From: CAWAQA01 sp963784065
Lineage (GTDB): Bacteria > Acidobacteriota > Vicinamibacteria > Vicinamibacterales > UBA2999
Assembly: GCA_963784065.1 (NCBI GenBank)
Contig: CAWAQA010000001.1
Location: forward strand, 372,001 to 436,000
Length of the DNA: 64,000 nt
Reading direction: 5' to 3'
Below, piece after piece: positions 1 through 7,711 of this stretch (positions are counted from its first letter, which is position 1; each line of letters starts with the position of its first letter). The notes under the pieces are model-generated. The model searched no databases and was not told the origin of the DNA. It saw nothing but the letters and a program-made list of their open reading frames with translations. The position numbers and the translations under genes are program-made.

Positions 1-166
1 CGGGATTCTCGGCGGAGCGAAGGGTGCGATTATCGGCGGCACGGCCGGCGCCGGCGCCGGCAGCGCCGCAGTCCTGGCCGGCGGCCGCAATCCGGCGACG
101 CTCCCCGCCGGGACGCCGGTCACGGTCAAGGTGCTGAAGCCGGTGAGCGTGGAAGTCGAAAAGTAG
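1..166 (+). CDS. C-terminal fragment of a glycine-rich (glycine-zipper-like) protein
   Basis: The window opens inside a reading frame that begins at base 2 and ends with TAG at 164-166, leaving about 54 residues. The first half is a run of Gly and Ala (GGAKGAIIGGTAGAGAGSAA), the spacing expected of a glycine-zipper membrane segment. The tail (TPVTVKVLKPVSVEVEK) looks like a short beta-rich end. Such zippers are common in envelope proteins of the YMGG/Gly-zipper type, but too little is visible to name a function. A terminator-like hairpin follows. Confidence 0.6.
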   Translation, partial: GILGGAKGAIIGGTAGAGAGSAAVLAGGRNPATLPAGTPVTVKVLKPVSVEVEK

Positions 167-192
167 CGCCGGTCTGCGGTGTGTTCGGGTTC

Positions 193-218
193 GGGCCGGT
201 TTTGCCGGCCCTTTCTCT
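193..218 (+). terminator. Intrinsic terminator after the first gene
   Basis: GGGCCGG at 193-199 pairs perfectly with CCGGCCC at 205-211 around a TTTTG loop and is followed by TTTCTCT. It lies 27 bases after the stop of the upstream partial gene, with no other gene in between. Confidence 0.6.
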
Positions 219-263
219 GTACGCGTCCCCCCGGAGTAATATGGGCAGCTCAAGGAGCCATGC

Positions 264-791
264 ATGACTGTTCGAATGATATTTGCGGCGGCCCTGGCCA
301 CGGCGCTTAGCGTCCCCCTGGTGGCCCAGGTGCAGAAGAAAGAGATGACCGGCGTGCGGAACTACTCCCGGGTCGACGCGACGGTCGGCTGCGGCGGGCA
401 GGTTGACCCGGCGGCCATGAAGGCGCTGAAGGGCGAAGGCTACGTCTCGGTGATCAACCTGCGGCTCCCGAGCGAGGAAGGGGCCAACGTCGATGCCAGC
501 CGTGCCGCGGCGCAGGACGCAGGCCTGAAGTACATCCACCTGCCGTTCAACGCGGCGCAGCCGGACACGAAGGTGGTGGACAGCTTCCTGGCGGCCGTGG
601 CCGACAAGAGCAACCAGCCCGTGTTCATCCACTGCGGCTCGGCCAACCGGGTGGGCGGCATGTGGTTGATCAAGCGCGTGCTGCAGGACAAGTGGGCGAT
701 GGACCGCGCCACCAAGGAAGCCGAGGCGATCGGCCTGACGAACCCGCAGCTGAAGATGTTCGCGACCGACTACATCGCGAAGCATCAGTAA
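264..791 (+). CDS. Secreted phosphatase-like protein (dual-specificity / DUF442-like fold)
   Basis: A 175-residue protein. Residues 1-21 form a signal peptide ending near VPLVAQ, so it should act in the periplasm. The core has the order VSVINLRLPSE, a central helix-strand region, then FIHCGSANRVGG. The HC(x4)R loop matches the cysteine phosphatase-like domain of the DUF442 / beta-lactamase-hydrolase-like family, where the Cys is the nucleophile and the Arg binds phosphate. The spacing is C-x4-R, not the classical C-x5-R of tyrosine phosphatases, so the substrate is uncertain. AAGGAG at 252-257 sits just before the ATG at 264. The frame is intact. A strong hairpin follows, so it looks monocistronic. 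Confidence 0.7.
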   Translation: MTVRMIFAAALATALSVPLVAQVQKKEMTGVRNYSRVDATVGCGGQVDPAAMKALKGEGYVSVINLRLPSEEGANVDASRAAAQDAGLKYIHLPFNAAQPDTKVVDSFLAAVADKSNQPVFIHCGSANRVGGMWLIKRVLQDKWAMDRATKEAEAIGLTNPQLKMFATDYIAKHQ

Positions 792-828
792 GGCTCTCCG
801 GCTTCCAACTTCCAGACGCCCGACCTCG

Positions 829-853
829 AACACCCACGCACGGCGTGGGTGTT
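829..853 (+). terminator. Hairpin between phosphatase and decarboxylase genes
   Basis: AACACCCACGC (829-839) and GCGTGGGTGTT (843-853) form a perfect 11-bp stem with a 3-base loop. Only three T residues follow, so it may be a weak terminator or a 3'-end stabiliser. It ends about 30 bases before the next start codon. Confidence 0.5.
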
Positions 854-884
854 TGGCGTTGGGGATTGCGAGTTGGACATTGAC

Positions 885-2327
885 ATGGATCCATCCGACT
901 TCCGCCGGCACGGCCACGCCCTGGTCGAGTGGATCGCCGAGTACCTCGAAGGCTCGGAGCGTTACCCCGTGCTGCCGCGCGTCGCGCCGGGGGACGTCGT
1001 CGCCGCGCTCCCGCGACAGGCGCCGGAGCAGGGAGAACCGTTCGAGGCCATCTTTGCCGACTTCGAGCGCGTCCTCGTTCCCGCGCTGACGCACTGGAAT
1101 CACCCCGGCTTCTTCGGCTACTTCGCGATCACCGCCAGCGCGCCCGGCGTGCTCGCCGAATTCCTGTCCGCCGCCCTCAACCAGCAGGCGATGCTCTGGC
1201 GCACCTCTCCTGCCGCCACCGAGCTCGAGGAAGTCGCGATGAACTGGCTGCGCGACCTGATGGGTCTGCCGGCCGCATTCGAGGGTGTCATCTACGACAC
1301 CGCCTCCATCGCCACGCTGCACGCGCTGGCGGCGGCGCGCGAAGCCTGCGTCCCCGGCGTGCGCGAGCACGGACTGGCCGGCCGATCCGGCCTTGGCGGC
1401 CTGCGGGTGTACTGCTCCGAGCACGCACACTCGTCGGTGGACAAGGCGATGATCATGCTCGGGCTCGGACAGGCGTCGCTGCGGCACATCGGCGCGGATG
1501 CGCAGTTCCGGATGCGGCCCGACGCGCTGCGCGAAGCGATCGCGGAGGACCGCGCCAACGGCCTGCGGCCACTTGCCGTCGTCGCGACGGTCGGCACGAC
1601 GTCGACGACCAGCGTGGATCCGGTACGTGAGATCGCCGCGATCTGCGCCGCGAACGACATCTGGCTGCATGTCGATGCCGCGTATGCGGGCGTGACCGCG
1701 ATGCTCCCCGACTTCCGTGCGCACTTCGACGGATGGGAGACGGCCGACTCCGTCGTCGTGAACCCGCACAAGTGGCTGTTCACGCCGTTCGATCTCAGCG
1801 CGTTCTATTGCCGCCGCATGGACGTGATGCGACAGGCGTTCTCGGTCGTGCCCGAATTTCTCCGTACTGCTGAAGGGTCGCGCGGCGTGCGCAACCTGAT
1901 GGACACCGGCGTGCAGCTCGGCCGCCGCTTCCGCGCGCTGAAGCTGTGGATGATCCTGCGGCACTTCGGGGCGGCGCGCATCCGCACCGTGCTGCGCGAG
2001 CACATTCGTCTGGCGCAGCTGTTCGCATCGTGGGTGGACGCCGACGGCGACTTCGAACGGGTCGCGCCGGTGCCGTTCAGCGTCGTCTGCTTCCGTGCGC
2101 GCCCGCGCATGCTCGGCACCGCGGCGGAGATCGACGACTTCAACACGCGCCTGCTCGACGCGGTCAACGCGAGCGGCGATGTCTTTCTCTCGCACACGCG
2201 TCTCGACGGCCGGCTCGTGCTGCGTCTCGCCATCGGCCATCTGCGGACGACGGAGCATCACGTCGCGCGCGCGTGGGCGCTCCTGCGCGAGCATACCGCT
2301 CAGCTCGCAACGTCATCACATCGATAA
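885..2327 (+). CDS. PLP-dependent aromatic-L-amino-acid decarboxylase family protein
   Basis: A 480-residue group II decarboxylase, which removes CO2 from aromatic amino acids (or a related amino acid) using pyridoxal phosphate. The PLP-binding Lys is Lys296 in NPHKWLFTPFD. The Asp that holds the pyridine nitrogen is in HVDAAYAG. The N-terminus DFRRHGHALVEWIAEYL and the motif HWNHPGFFGYF are typical of the DDC/TDC/tyrosine decarboxylase group. I chose the ATG at 885 because the conserved N-terminus begins there; an in-frame GTG at 849 would add residues the family lacks and lies inside the upstream hairpin. Length is normal and the frame is intact. Which aromatic substrate it uses cannot be told from sequence. 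Confidence 0.88.
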   Translation: MDPSDFRRHGHALVEWIAEYLEGSERYPVLPRVAPGDVVAALPRQAPEQGEPFEAIFADFERVLVPALTHWNHPGFFGYFAITASAPGVLAEFLSAALNQQAMLWRTSPAATELEEVAMNWLRDLMGLPAAFEGVIYDTASIATLHALAAAREACVPGVREHGLAGRSGLGGLRVYCSEHAHSSVDKAMIMLGLGQASLRHIGADAQFRMRPDALREAIAEDRANGLRPLAVVATVGTTSTTSVDPVREIAAICAANDIWLHVDAAYAGVTAMLPDFRAHFDGWETADSVVVNPHKWLFTPFDLSAFYCRRMDVMRQAFSVVPEFLRTAEGSRGVRNLMDTGVQLGRRFRALKLWMILRHFGAARIRTVLREHIRLAQLFASWVDADGDFERVAPVPFSVVCFRARPRMLGTAAEIDDFNTRLLDAVNASGDVFLSHTRLDGRLVLRLAIGHLRTTEHHVARAWALLREHTAQLATSSHR

Positions 2328-2467
2328 AACACCTGTGTAAACAGGGCATTCGGTTCAGCTACTTCCCCGCGAGTTGGGTATGTCGCTTGCACTCGACTCT
2401 CGCCGGAGAGACGACGGTCGCGCCTGGTCGCGACGCGTGCGATGGACTACGGTCCAGGAGGAAGGTA

Positions 2468-3067
2468 ATGCTGAAGAAGTGCGCGATGATTGCGGCCCTG
2501 TCGCTGGTGCTCGTACCCGGGACGGCCCGCGCTGACTGGTTGTTCACGCCGAATATCGGCGCCGGGTTCGGCGGCAATTCAGGAACGGGCGCCGACGGTG
2601 ACGGCGCCACGCATCTGAGCTGGGGTGCATCCATCGGCTGGATGGGCGCCGGGATCATCGGCTGGGAAGCCGACCTCGCCTATACACCTGAATTCTTCGA
2701 AGCGGATGATGACGACCTCGATCTCATTGAGAACAGCAACGTCACCTCGTTCATGGCCAATGTGCTCATTGGAATCCCGGTGGGCGGACAGACGGGCGGC
2801 GGATTCCGCCCCTACCTCTCGGGCGGCGCCGGGCTCCTGCAGTCGCAGGTGCAGAGCGACGACGATCTGTTCGAAGTGACCAACAGCGAATTCGGCATCA
2901 ACATCGGCGCCGGCGCGATGGGCTTCATGACCGATCACATCGGGTTCCGCGGCGATCTTCGCTACTACCGTCAGCTGAGCGATCCCGATGAAGACAACGA
3001 ATTCGACATCGACTTCGGCGACTTCGACTTCTGGCGCGGAACGGCGGGCGTGACCTTCCGCTGGTAA
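2468..3067 (+). CDS. Outer-membrane beta-barrel protein
   Basis: A 199-residue protein with a signal peptide cleaved near GTARA-DW (residue 22). The mature part alternates glycine-rich turns and amphipathic strands (NIGAGFGGNSG, GWEADLAYTPEFF, FRPYLSGGAGLL, GFRGDLRYYRQL) and ends in ...GVTFRW. A terminal aromatic residue is the usual recognition signal for BAM-mediated insertion, and the pattern fits the OmpA-like/opacity barrel superfamily. Acidic loops (EADDDDLDL, DPDEDNEFDID) could bind cations, which is inference. AGGAGGAAGGTA precedes the ATG. A GC hairpin follows the stop. Confidence 0.8.
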   Translation: MLKKCAMIAALSLVLVPGTARADWLFTPNIGAGFGGNSGTGADGDGATHLSWGASIGWMGAGIIGWEADLAYTPEFFEADDDDLDLIENSNVTSFMANVLIGIPVGGQTGGGFRPYLSGGAGLLQSQVQSDDDLFEVTNSEFGINIGAGAMGFMTDHIGFRGDLRYYRQLSDPDEDNEFDIDFGDFDFWRGTAGVTFRW

Positions 3068-3093
3068 CAGCAACGACCGCGGACACGCGGTAT

Positions 3094-3121
3094 CCCCACC
3101 GCGCGCAGATGCGCGGTGGGG
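3094..3121 (+). terminator. GC-rich hairpin after the barrel gene
   Basis: CCCCACCGCGC at 3094-3104 pairs perfectly with GCGCGGTGGGG at 3111-3121 around a 6-base loop. No T-run follows. It lies between convergent genes and may end transcripts or protect their 3' ends. Confidence 0.5.
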
Positions 3122-3183
3122 GAAACGCGGAGTGCGTGCTCCGTCTCTCGCGCCTCGGTGTCACCGGCCGCCTTGCCGATTCG

Positions 3184-3630
3184 TTACGGCTCCAACCTCC
3201 ACAGCTCCTTCCATAACTCGCCGTCCGCATCGAGCGCCACGCACCCGTGCTGCGGAAAGTTCACCGTCACCGCGTCCGCATCTCCGGTGACGAGCAAGCG
3301 CAGCAGTCGCGGCATGTGCGGCATGTGGCCGACGACGACGACCGTGCGCGTCTCTCCAGCCAGTTGGTCTCGCATCCAGATCGGTGGATCGTCCGGCAGC
3401 AAACCGCGTTTGGCTGAGAAGGGCGCCAGTGGGTTGCAGGCGCGCCAGAAGGCCTCGGCTGTTTGACGTGCGCGCAGCTTGCCGCTGTGCCAGATGACGT
3501 CAGGCTTGACCCCGAGCGCGGCGGCCTGATCGGCGAGGCGGGCCACCTCGCCGAGTCCCCGGCCCGACAGCGGACGCGAGGCCTCAACCGCCGGGCCGAC
3601 GGCGTCTCCGTGATGGACGAGCAGAATCAT
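3184..3630 (-). CDS. SixA-like phosphohistidine phosphatase (histidine phosphatase superfamily)
   Basis: A 148-residue protein of branch 1 of the histidine phosphatase superfamily, the size of SixA, which dephosphorylates His residues on phosphotransfer proteins. The family order is present: an N-terminal catalytic strand, then WHSGKLRARQTAEAF (like SSPLxRAxQTAE), then VVVGHMPHMPRLL carrying the second catalytic His. The N-terminal motif reads LLVHHGDA where the family has RHG, so the Arg that normally binds phosphate is His here while the nucleophilic His remains. Activity may be altered. The gene diverges from metK. Confidence 0.8.
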   Translation of the reverse strand: MILLVHHGDAVGPAVEASRPLSGRGLGEVARLADQAAALGVKPDVIWHSGKLRARQTAEAFWRACNPLAPFSAKRGLLPDDPPIWMRDQLAGETRTVVVVGHMPHMPRLLRLLVTGDADAVTVNFPQHGCVALDADGELWKELWRLEP

Positions 3631-3643
3631 GGCGATCTATACT
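3614..3643 (+). promoter_or_regulatory. Candidate sigma-70-type promoter for metK
   Basis: TATACT at 3638-3643 differs from the -10 consensus at one position. A weak -35 (TGGACG, 3614-3619) lies 18 bases upstream, partly inside the start of the divergent SixA-like gene. Transcription would begin near 3650, shortly before the T-rich hairpin at 3664-3693. Confidence 0.4.
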
Positions 3644-3663
3644 GTGCCGTTTCGTCGGTCATG

Positions 3664-3693
3664 GCCCGCCAGGCAACAAGCGGGCTTTTTTTT
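3664..3693 (+). terminator. Intrinsic terminator in the metK leader
   Basis: GCCCGC (3664-3669), a 10-base loop and GCGGGC (3680-3685) are followed directly by eight Ts. It points toward metK and ends 61 bases before its start codon, while the gene upstream is on the other strand. It therefore either attenuates metK or blocks antisense read-through. A second GCCCGC at 3713-3718 could compete for the 3' arm. Confidence 0.65.
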
Positions 3694-3754
3694 GTCGTCC
3701 TCAAGGTGGGGGGCCCGCCGTGCACGCCAGCGCAATGGGGTGCTAAGGAGCATC

Positions 3755-4892
3755 ATGTCGCGTTTCATCTTCACGTCAGAGTCGGTGTCCGAAGGGCATC
3801 CGGACAAGGTTTGCGACTACATCTCGGACTCGATTCTCGACGCCTGCTTCGAGCAGGACCCGCAGAGCCGCGTGGCCTGCGAGACCCTGTGCAAGAGCGA
3901 CACGGTCGTCCTGGCCGGAGAAATCACGACGCACGCGACACTTGACTACGAGAAAATCGTCCGCGCGGCGGTCAAGGAGATCGGATACACGGACTCGTCC
4001 GAACCCTTCTGCGACGCGACGCTGAAGCTCATCCCGATCATCACGCAGCAGTCGTCGCAGATCTCGCAGGGCGTGACCGCCACGACGAGCCAGAGCGGCG
4101 ATCAGGGCGCCGGCGACCAGGGCATCATGTTCGGCTACGCCACCGACGAGTCCGACGAAATGATGCCGCTGCCGATCCTTCTCGCCCACAAGCTCACCAA
4201 GGGCCTCACCGACGATCGCAAGAACGGCACGGTCGCGTTCCTCCGCCCCGACAGCAAGTCGCAGGTTTCCGTGCTCTACGAGAACAACGAGCCGAAAGAA
4301 GTCACCGCGGTCGTCGTGTCGACCCAGCACGCCGCGCAAGCCAACCAGCAGCAGATTACCGAATATGTCCGGAACGTGCTCGGGCCGCGGGTCCTCGGCC
4401 GGTGGTGGAACCCCAACGCCGCCACTGCACGTGAACCCGACCGGCGACTTCAGCCACGGCGGCCCGTCGGCCGACGCCGGCGTCACCGGCCGCAAGATCA
4501 TCGTCGACACCTACGGCGGATGGGGTCGTCACGGCGGCGGCGCCTTCAGCGGCAAGGATCCGTCGAAGGTGGACCGCAGCAGTGCCTATTTCTGCCGGTA
4601 CGTGGCCAAGCAGGTCGTCTCCTCGGGGCTGGCGAAGAAGGCCGAGATCCAGGTCGGCTACGCGATCGGTATGGCGAAGCCGGTGTCGGTCAAGGTGGAC
4701 ACGTTCGGCACGGGCGACGAGCGCGCCGCGGCCGATTTCGTGATGAACGCGTTCGACTTCCGCCCGCGCGCGATCATCGAGCGTCTCGACCTGCTCCGCC
4801 CGATCTACCGCAGCACGACCAACTACGGGCACTTCGGCCGTCCCGGTCTGCCCTGGGAGACCGTCGAGAAGGCTGCCGCGATCGCAAAATAG
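3755..4892 (+). CDS. metK: S-adenosylmethionine synthetase (one frameshift)
   Basis: Makes S-adenosylmethionine from methionine and ATP. Translation starts at ATG 3755 behind AAGGAG (3745-3750) with MSRFIFTSESVSEGHPDKV. The hallmark motifs GAGDQGIMFGYA, VNPTGDF, GRKIIVDTYGG and GGGAFSGKDPSKVDRS are all present. The N-terminal part runs to about 4385-4430 in one frame and the rest continues to 4892 in the next frame, an apparent one-base insertion. Joined, the product is about 379 residues, close to the family norm. Because the motifs on both sides are perfect and the enzyme is essential in most bacteria, I treat the shift as a sequence error. An in-frame extension upstream of 3755 is leader sequence. 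Confidence 0.9.
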
Positions 4893-4900
4893 TGGGCAGT

Positions 4901-4940
4901 CGGCAGCGGGCAGGGCCGACCGAGGCCTGGCCCGCTGCCG
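4901..4940. terminator. Bidirectional hairpin between metK and a convergent lipoprotein gene
   Basis: CGGCAGCGGGC (4901-4911) and GCCCGCTGCCG (4930-4940) form a perfect 11-bp stem. It starts 8 bases after the metK stop and sits between convergent gene ends, so it could serve both strands. Confidence 0.5.
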
Positions 4941-4974
4941 CCCGCCGCACTGACCGTCCCCTGCTCACTGCCGA

Positions 4975-5483
4975 CTAGAAGAACTCGTACCAGCGTCGCG
5001 GCCGGGCGGTCACCCTGGCTTGGACTTCGCCCGCCTGCGACGCGACTCTCCAGCGCGTTGTCTTCCGGAACGCCTACCGACACCAGGAGCGCGTGCAGGT
5101 CGTTCTGGAGCGACTCGACCTGGCGGCCGCTCATCTCGCGTGCGGCGGCGGCCGTCCACAGGTGATGGGCCAGTTGCTGCGCGTTCTGATCGTTCAAGGT
5201 CTTGCCGGCGACGACGTCCGCCGTCCGGCTGGCCAGTTCGTTGACCGCCGGGCGAGCGAGCGTCCGCCTCCGTGATGAAGACGCTCAGATCGTCGGCCAG
5301 ATCCTGCTTCGCCTGCGTGTCCCCGCGTGACACGCTCAGCAGGTCGCGGCGGATGTCCTCGAGCCTGTTGGACACTTCGCCGTCGGCCGTGGGCAGCGGG
5401 CCGTCGGCCTGCCGGCATGCGGCGACGGCGAACAACAGGACCATGAGTGCAGGAAGGAACACGGCTCGTGATGTCATGCGCAT
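4975..5483 (-). CDS. Small lipoprotein of unknown function (two frameshifts)
   Basis: The N-terminus MTSRAVFLPALMVLLFAVAAC is a lipoprotein signal with the Cys as the likely lipidation site. A helical acidic domain follows (SNRLEDIRRDLLSVSRG, KQDLADDLSVFITEADARSP). After one base shift near 5245 it continues as VNELASRTADVV, NDQNAQQLAHHLW and SGRQVESLQNDLHALL. After another near 5030 it ends in RRWYEFF at TAG 4975-4977. Joined length is about 168 residues. No catalytic motif is visible. The composition suggests a helical periplasmic protein anchored to a membrane. Confidence 0.6.
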
Positions 5484-5528
5484 GAGGGTACCAAGCCCGT
5501 CAACGGTGTCAAGACAGTAGGATCAACC

Positions 5529-5915
5529 ATGCCACGCCAGAACATCTCGAGCGGCCGGCGCTGGGAACCGATTGTAGGCTACTCCCGCGCGGTCAAGGTC
5601 GGGCCGTACGTGCACGTGTCCGGCACCACGGCAACCGACGCCAACGGGAACGTCGTCGGGAAAGGCGATGCCTATGCGCAGACGGTTCAAGCGCTGCGCA
5701 ACATCGAGTGGGCGCTGCAGCAGGCCGGTGCCGGGCTCCAGGACGTCGTCCGCACACGGCTGTATGTCATCGACATCATCCGCTGGGAGGAGGTCGGTCG
5801 CGCACACGGCGAGTTCTTCGGCGCCGTTCGGCCGGCGACGTCGATGGTGCAGGTCGCCGCCCTGATCGATCCGGACATGCTCGTGGAGATTGAGGCGGAC
5901 GCGTATATCGGGTAG
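5529..5915 (+). CDS. RidA/YjgF/UK114 family protein
   Basis: A 128-residue intact gene of the Rid family, whose members hydrolyse reactive enamines and imines such as 2-aminoacrylate or serve as enzymes on related imino compounds. The family end motif RPATSMVQVAALIDPDMLVEIEADAYIG is split here between residues 100 and 128, and the Arg of RPATS is the one that binds the carboxylate in RidA. The start VGYSRAVKVGPYVHVSGTT is also typical. It converges on modC, so it is probably transcribed alone. Confidence 0.85.
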   Translation: MPRQNISSGRRWEPIVGYSRAVKVGPYVHVSGTTATDANGNVVGKGDAYAQTVQALRNIEWALQQAGAGLQDVVRTRLYVIDIIRWEEVGRAHGEFFGAVRPATSMVQVAALIDPDMLVEIEADAYIG

Positions 5916-5978
5916 TTCGTCGGTGCGGTCTGGCTTCGCTGCCGGTGCGATTCGATACCGCCTGGCAGCGCCATGGCG

Positions 5979-6638
5979 CTATTTCAGAACGTCCGCGGCC
6001 GGCCCTGACGCGACGACCCTGCCGGCGTCGAGCACGATCGCGTGCTCGGCGACGGCGATGGCTTCGTCGATGGTGTGCGTGACGTAGACGATCGGCACGT
6101 TGAGCTCGTCGCGAATGCGCAGCAGCGCGGCGGTGATCCGCTGCCGCCTCGGCACGTCCACCGCCGCGAGCGGCTCGTCGAGGAGGAGCACGTCCGGCCC
6201 GGACAGCAGCGCCCGCGCGATCGCGGCGCGCTGGCGCTCGCCTCCTGAGAGGGAGGCCACGTCGCGGGCCATCAGCGGCTCCAGTTCCAGCAGATCCGCG
6301 AGCCGCGGCAGCGGCACCGCGCCGCCATTGCGGCGGCCGTACAGGACGTTGGCGCGCACGTCCATGTGCGGAAACAGGAGGACGTCCTGCGGCACGTAGC
6401 CGACGCGCCGCTCCCGCGGCGACACGTTGACGTGCGTATCGCTGTCGAAGAGGACCCGGCCGTTCACCGCGATGCGGCCGCGCTGCGGTGTCCGCAGCCC
6501 GGCCATGGCTTCGACAATCGTCGTCTTGCCCGAGCCCGAAGGTCCGAACAATGCGAGCGCACGCGCCGAGATCGCGTTCGCAATCTCGAGCGCGAATCCG
6601 CCTTGGCGAAGCGTGAAGACCAGGTCGAAGGTGGCCAC
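5979..6638 (-). CDS. modC: ModC-like ABC transporter ATPase
   Basis: A 219-residue ATPase. Walker A is FGPSGSGKTT at residues 31-40, the Q-loop is VPQD, the signature is LSGGERQ, and Walker B is VLLLDEP followed by LAAVD. These order and lengths match ModC, the energy unit of molybdate/tungstate import. The C-terminal TOBE domain that binds molybdate in long ModC proteins is missing; the protein stops after the ATPase core. It lies 72 bases downstream of modB on the same strand. Molybdate as substrate rests mainly on the modB partner. Confidence 0.82.
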   Translation of the reverse strand: MATFDLVFTLRQGGFALEIANAISARALALFGPSGSGKTTIVEAMAGLRTPQRGRIAVNGRVLFDSDTHVNVSPRERRVGYVPQDVLLFPHMDVRANVLYGRRNGGAVPLPRLADLLELEPLMARDVASLSGGERQRAAIARALLSGPDVLLLDEPLAAVDVPRRQRITAALLRIRDELNVPIVYVTHTIDEAIAVAEHAIVLDAGRVVASGPAADVLK

Positions 6639-6710
6639 GTTATCTCGGGCGTCCGGCTGCCATCACCTGTAGCGTCCCGCTGCCATTGGCTTGTCGCGTC
6701 CGGCCGCCGT

Positions 6711-7382
6711 TTATTTGTCGCTTCCGGCTCCAGCCGGAAGAAGCAGGTTCGAGATCAGCACCGCACCAAAGCCAATCGCGACCGAGATGGCCACGAGGAT
6801 CGCCGCCGCCGTGTCCTGCCCTGTCTCCGCGAAGCTGTAGATGCCGACGGCGAGCGTTCGTGTGCGACCGGGAATGCTCCCGGCGACCACGATGGTGGCG
6901 CCGAACTCGCCGAGGGCGCGCGAAAAGCCCAGCAGGGCGCCGGCGAGGATGTTGCGCGCGGCAAGCGGGAGCGTGATCGTCGCAAACACCCGCCACGGCC
7001 CGGCGCCGAGCGTTTCCGCAATCTGCTCGTACCGGCGCGTGACCTGCTCGAAGCCGGGTCGCGCCGTGCGCACGAGCAGCGGCAGCCCCATGACCGCCAT
7101 CGCGATGACGACGGCCAGCGGCGTGAAGACGATTTCGACCCCGAGCGGCTCGAGCAGGCGTCCGACTGGCCCGCGCCGCCCGAGCAGCCACAGCAGGACG
7201 AGGCCGGTCGCCACCGGAGGGATGACGAGCGGAAGCGACACGAGCGCCTCGACGACCGCCTTTCCCGGAAACCGGCGCCGCGCCAGCACCCACGCCAGCG
7301 CCACGCCCGGGACGAGCATGAGCAACGTGGCCGCAAGGGCCGCCGCGGCCGTGAACCTGGCGATCTCGTGGATCTCGATCAT
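6711..7382 (-). CDS. modB: ModB-like molybdate ABC transporter permease
   Basis: A 223-residue membrane protein with about five to six hydrophobic segments. The cytoplasmic EAA loop that contacts the ATPase is EQIAETLGAGPWRVFATITLP. The stretch EFGATIVVAGSIPGRTRT is typical of ModB. It is the first gene of a modB-modC pair; no modA binding-protein gene is next to it within the window. The last codons overlap a perfect REP-like palindrome at 6721-6740, so the palindrome is translated as part of the C-terminal LLPAGAGSDK tail. Confidence 0.85.
   Translation of the reverse strand: MIEIHEIARFTAAAALAATLLMLVPGVALAWVLARRRFPGKAVVEALVSLPLVIPPVATGLVLLWLLGRRGPVGRLLEPLGVEIVFTPLAVVIAMAVMGLPLLVRTARPGFEQVTRRYEQIAETLGAGPWRVFATITLPLAARNILAGALLGFSRALGEFGATIVVAGSIPGRTRTLAVGIYSFAETGQDTAAAILVAISVAIGFGAVLISNLLLPAGAGSDK
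6721..6740. repeat. REP-like palindrome (CTTCCGGCT type) inside the end of modB
   Basis: CTTCCGGCT (6721-6729) and AGCCGGAAG (6732-6740) form a perfect 9-bp stem with a 2-base loop. The same core occurs at 49144, 51763 and 56702. Confidence 0.7.
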
Positions 7383-7555
7383 CGCAGTGGACGGAAGCCG
7401 GCGCGTTCAGCAGCACGCGTGCGGCTCACCTGCCTAATTTAGCGCGGGTCCGCCCGCGTCCGCAGGGCCGCCGCTCGTGGCGCTGACGGGCGCAACCAGC
7501 TCCGCGGCACGTCGAAGAGCGTCCGGGTCGAAGGGCTGCCCGCTGCGGGCTTCAC

Positions 7556-7585
7556 TTGCATGCGCAGCGACCGATCGGATAGCCT
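7556..7585 (+). promoter_or_regulatory. Weak candidate promoter for the his operon leader
   Basis: TTGCAT (7556-7561) and TAGCCT (7580-7585) are 18 bases apart and end 10 bases before the leader-peptide ATG. The -10 matches the consensus at only three positions, and the leader would be very short, so the true start may lie upstream. Confidence 0.25.
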
Positions 7586-7595
7586 TGTAGCCCTC

Positions 7596-7679
7596 ATGGC
7601 CTCCTTGTTCCATCGCGCGCATCGCCATCACCGCCACGGCCACGCCGGCCCGGCAGGATTGCGCGCGCAACGGGACTAG
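7596..7679 (+). CDS. hisL: Histidine leader peptide (hisL-like)
   Basis: A 27-residue open frame, ATG at 7596 and TAG at 7677-7679. Residues 6-16 read HRAHRHHRHGH: six His codons in eleven, four of them within residues 9-14. It ends 32 bases before an intrinsic terminator that precedes hisI. In enteric his operons the ribosome stalls at such codons when charged tRNA-His is scarce, which prevents the terminator from forming. No strong Shine-Dalgarno sequence is visible upstream. The peptide itself need have no function. Confidence 0.72.
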   Translation: MASLFHRAHRHHRHGHAGPAGLRAQRD

Positions 7680-7711
7680 GACCAGACCTCGAACTCCCAG
7701 AACGCAGGCAA

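Noticed and set aside
126..2294. A 722-codon open frame on the minus strand opposite the phosphatase and decarboxylase genes
   Set aside because: The plus strand holds two complete families with signal peptide, ribosome site and catalytic motifs. The minus frame is rich in Arg, His and Gly without any domain, the usual shadow of GC-rich genes.
3629..3754. N-terminal extension of MetK by 42 residues from an upstream in-frame ATG
   Set aside because: The extension translates the terminator hairpin (QQAGFFLSS) and has no family counterpart. ATG 3755 has a strong AAGGAG and starts the conserved SRFIFTSESV.
4380..4435. Programmed frameshift in metK
   Set aside because: No slippery heptamer or downstream structure was evident, and similar indels occur in dozens of other genes; a sequence error is simpler.
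7437..7613. A 58-codon minus-strand frame (MEQGGHEGYKAIRSVAAH...) antisense to the his leader
   Set aside because: The composition is fairly protein-like, but there is no ribosome site, no recognisable family and its third codon positions are less GC-rich than neighbours. The plus-strand leader with six His codons and terminator explains the region better. Not fully excluded.
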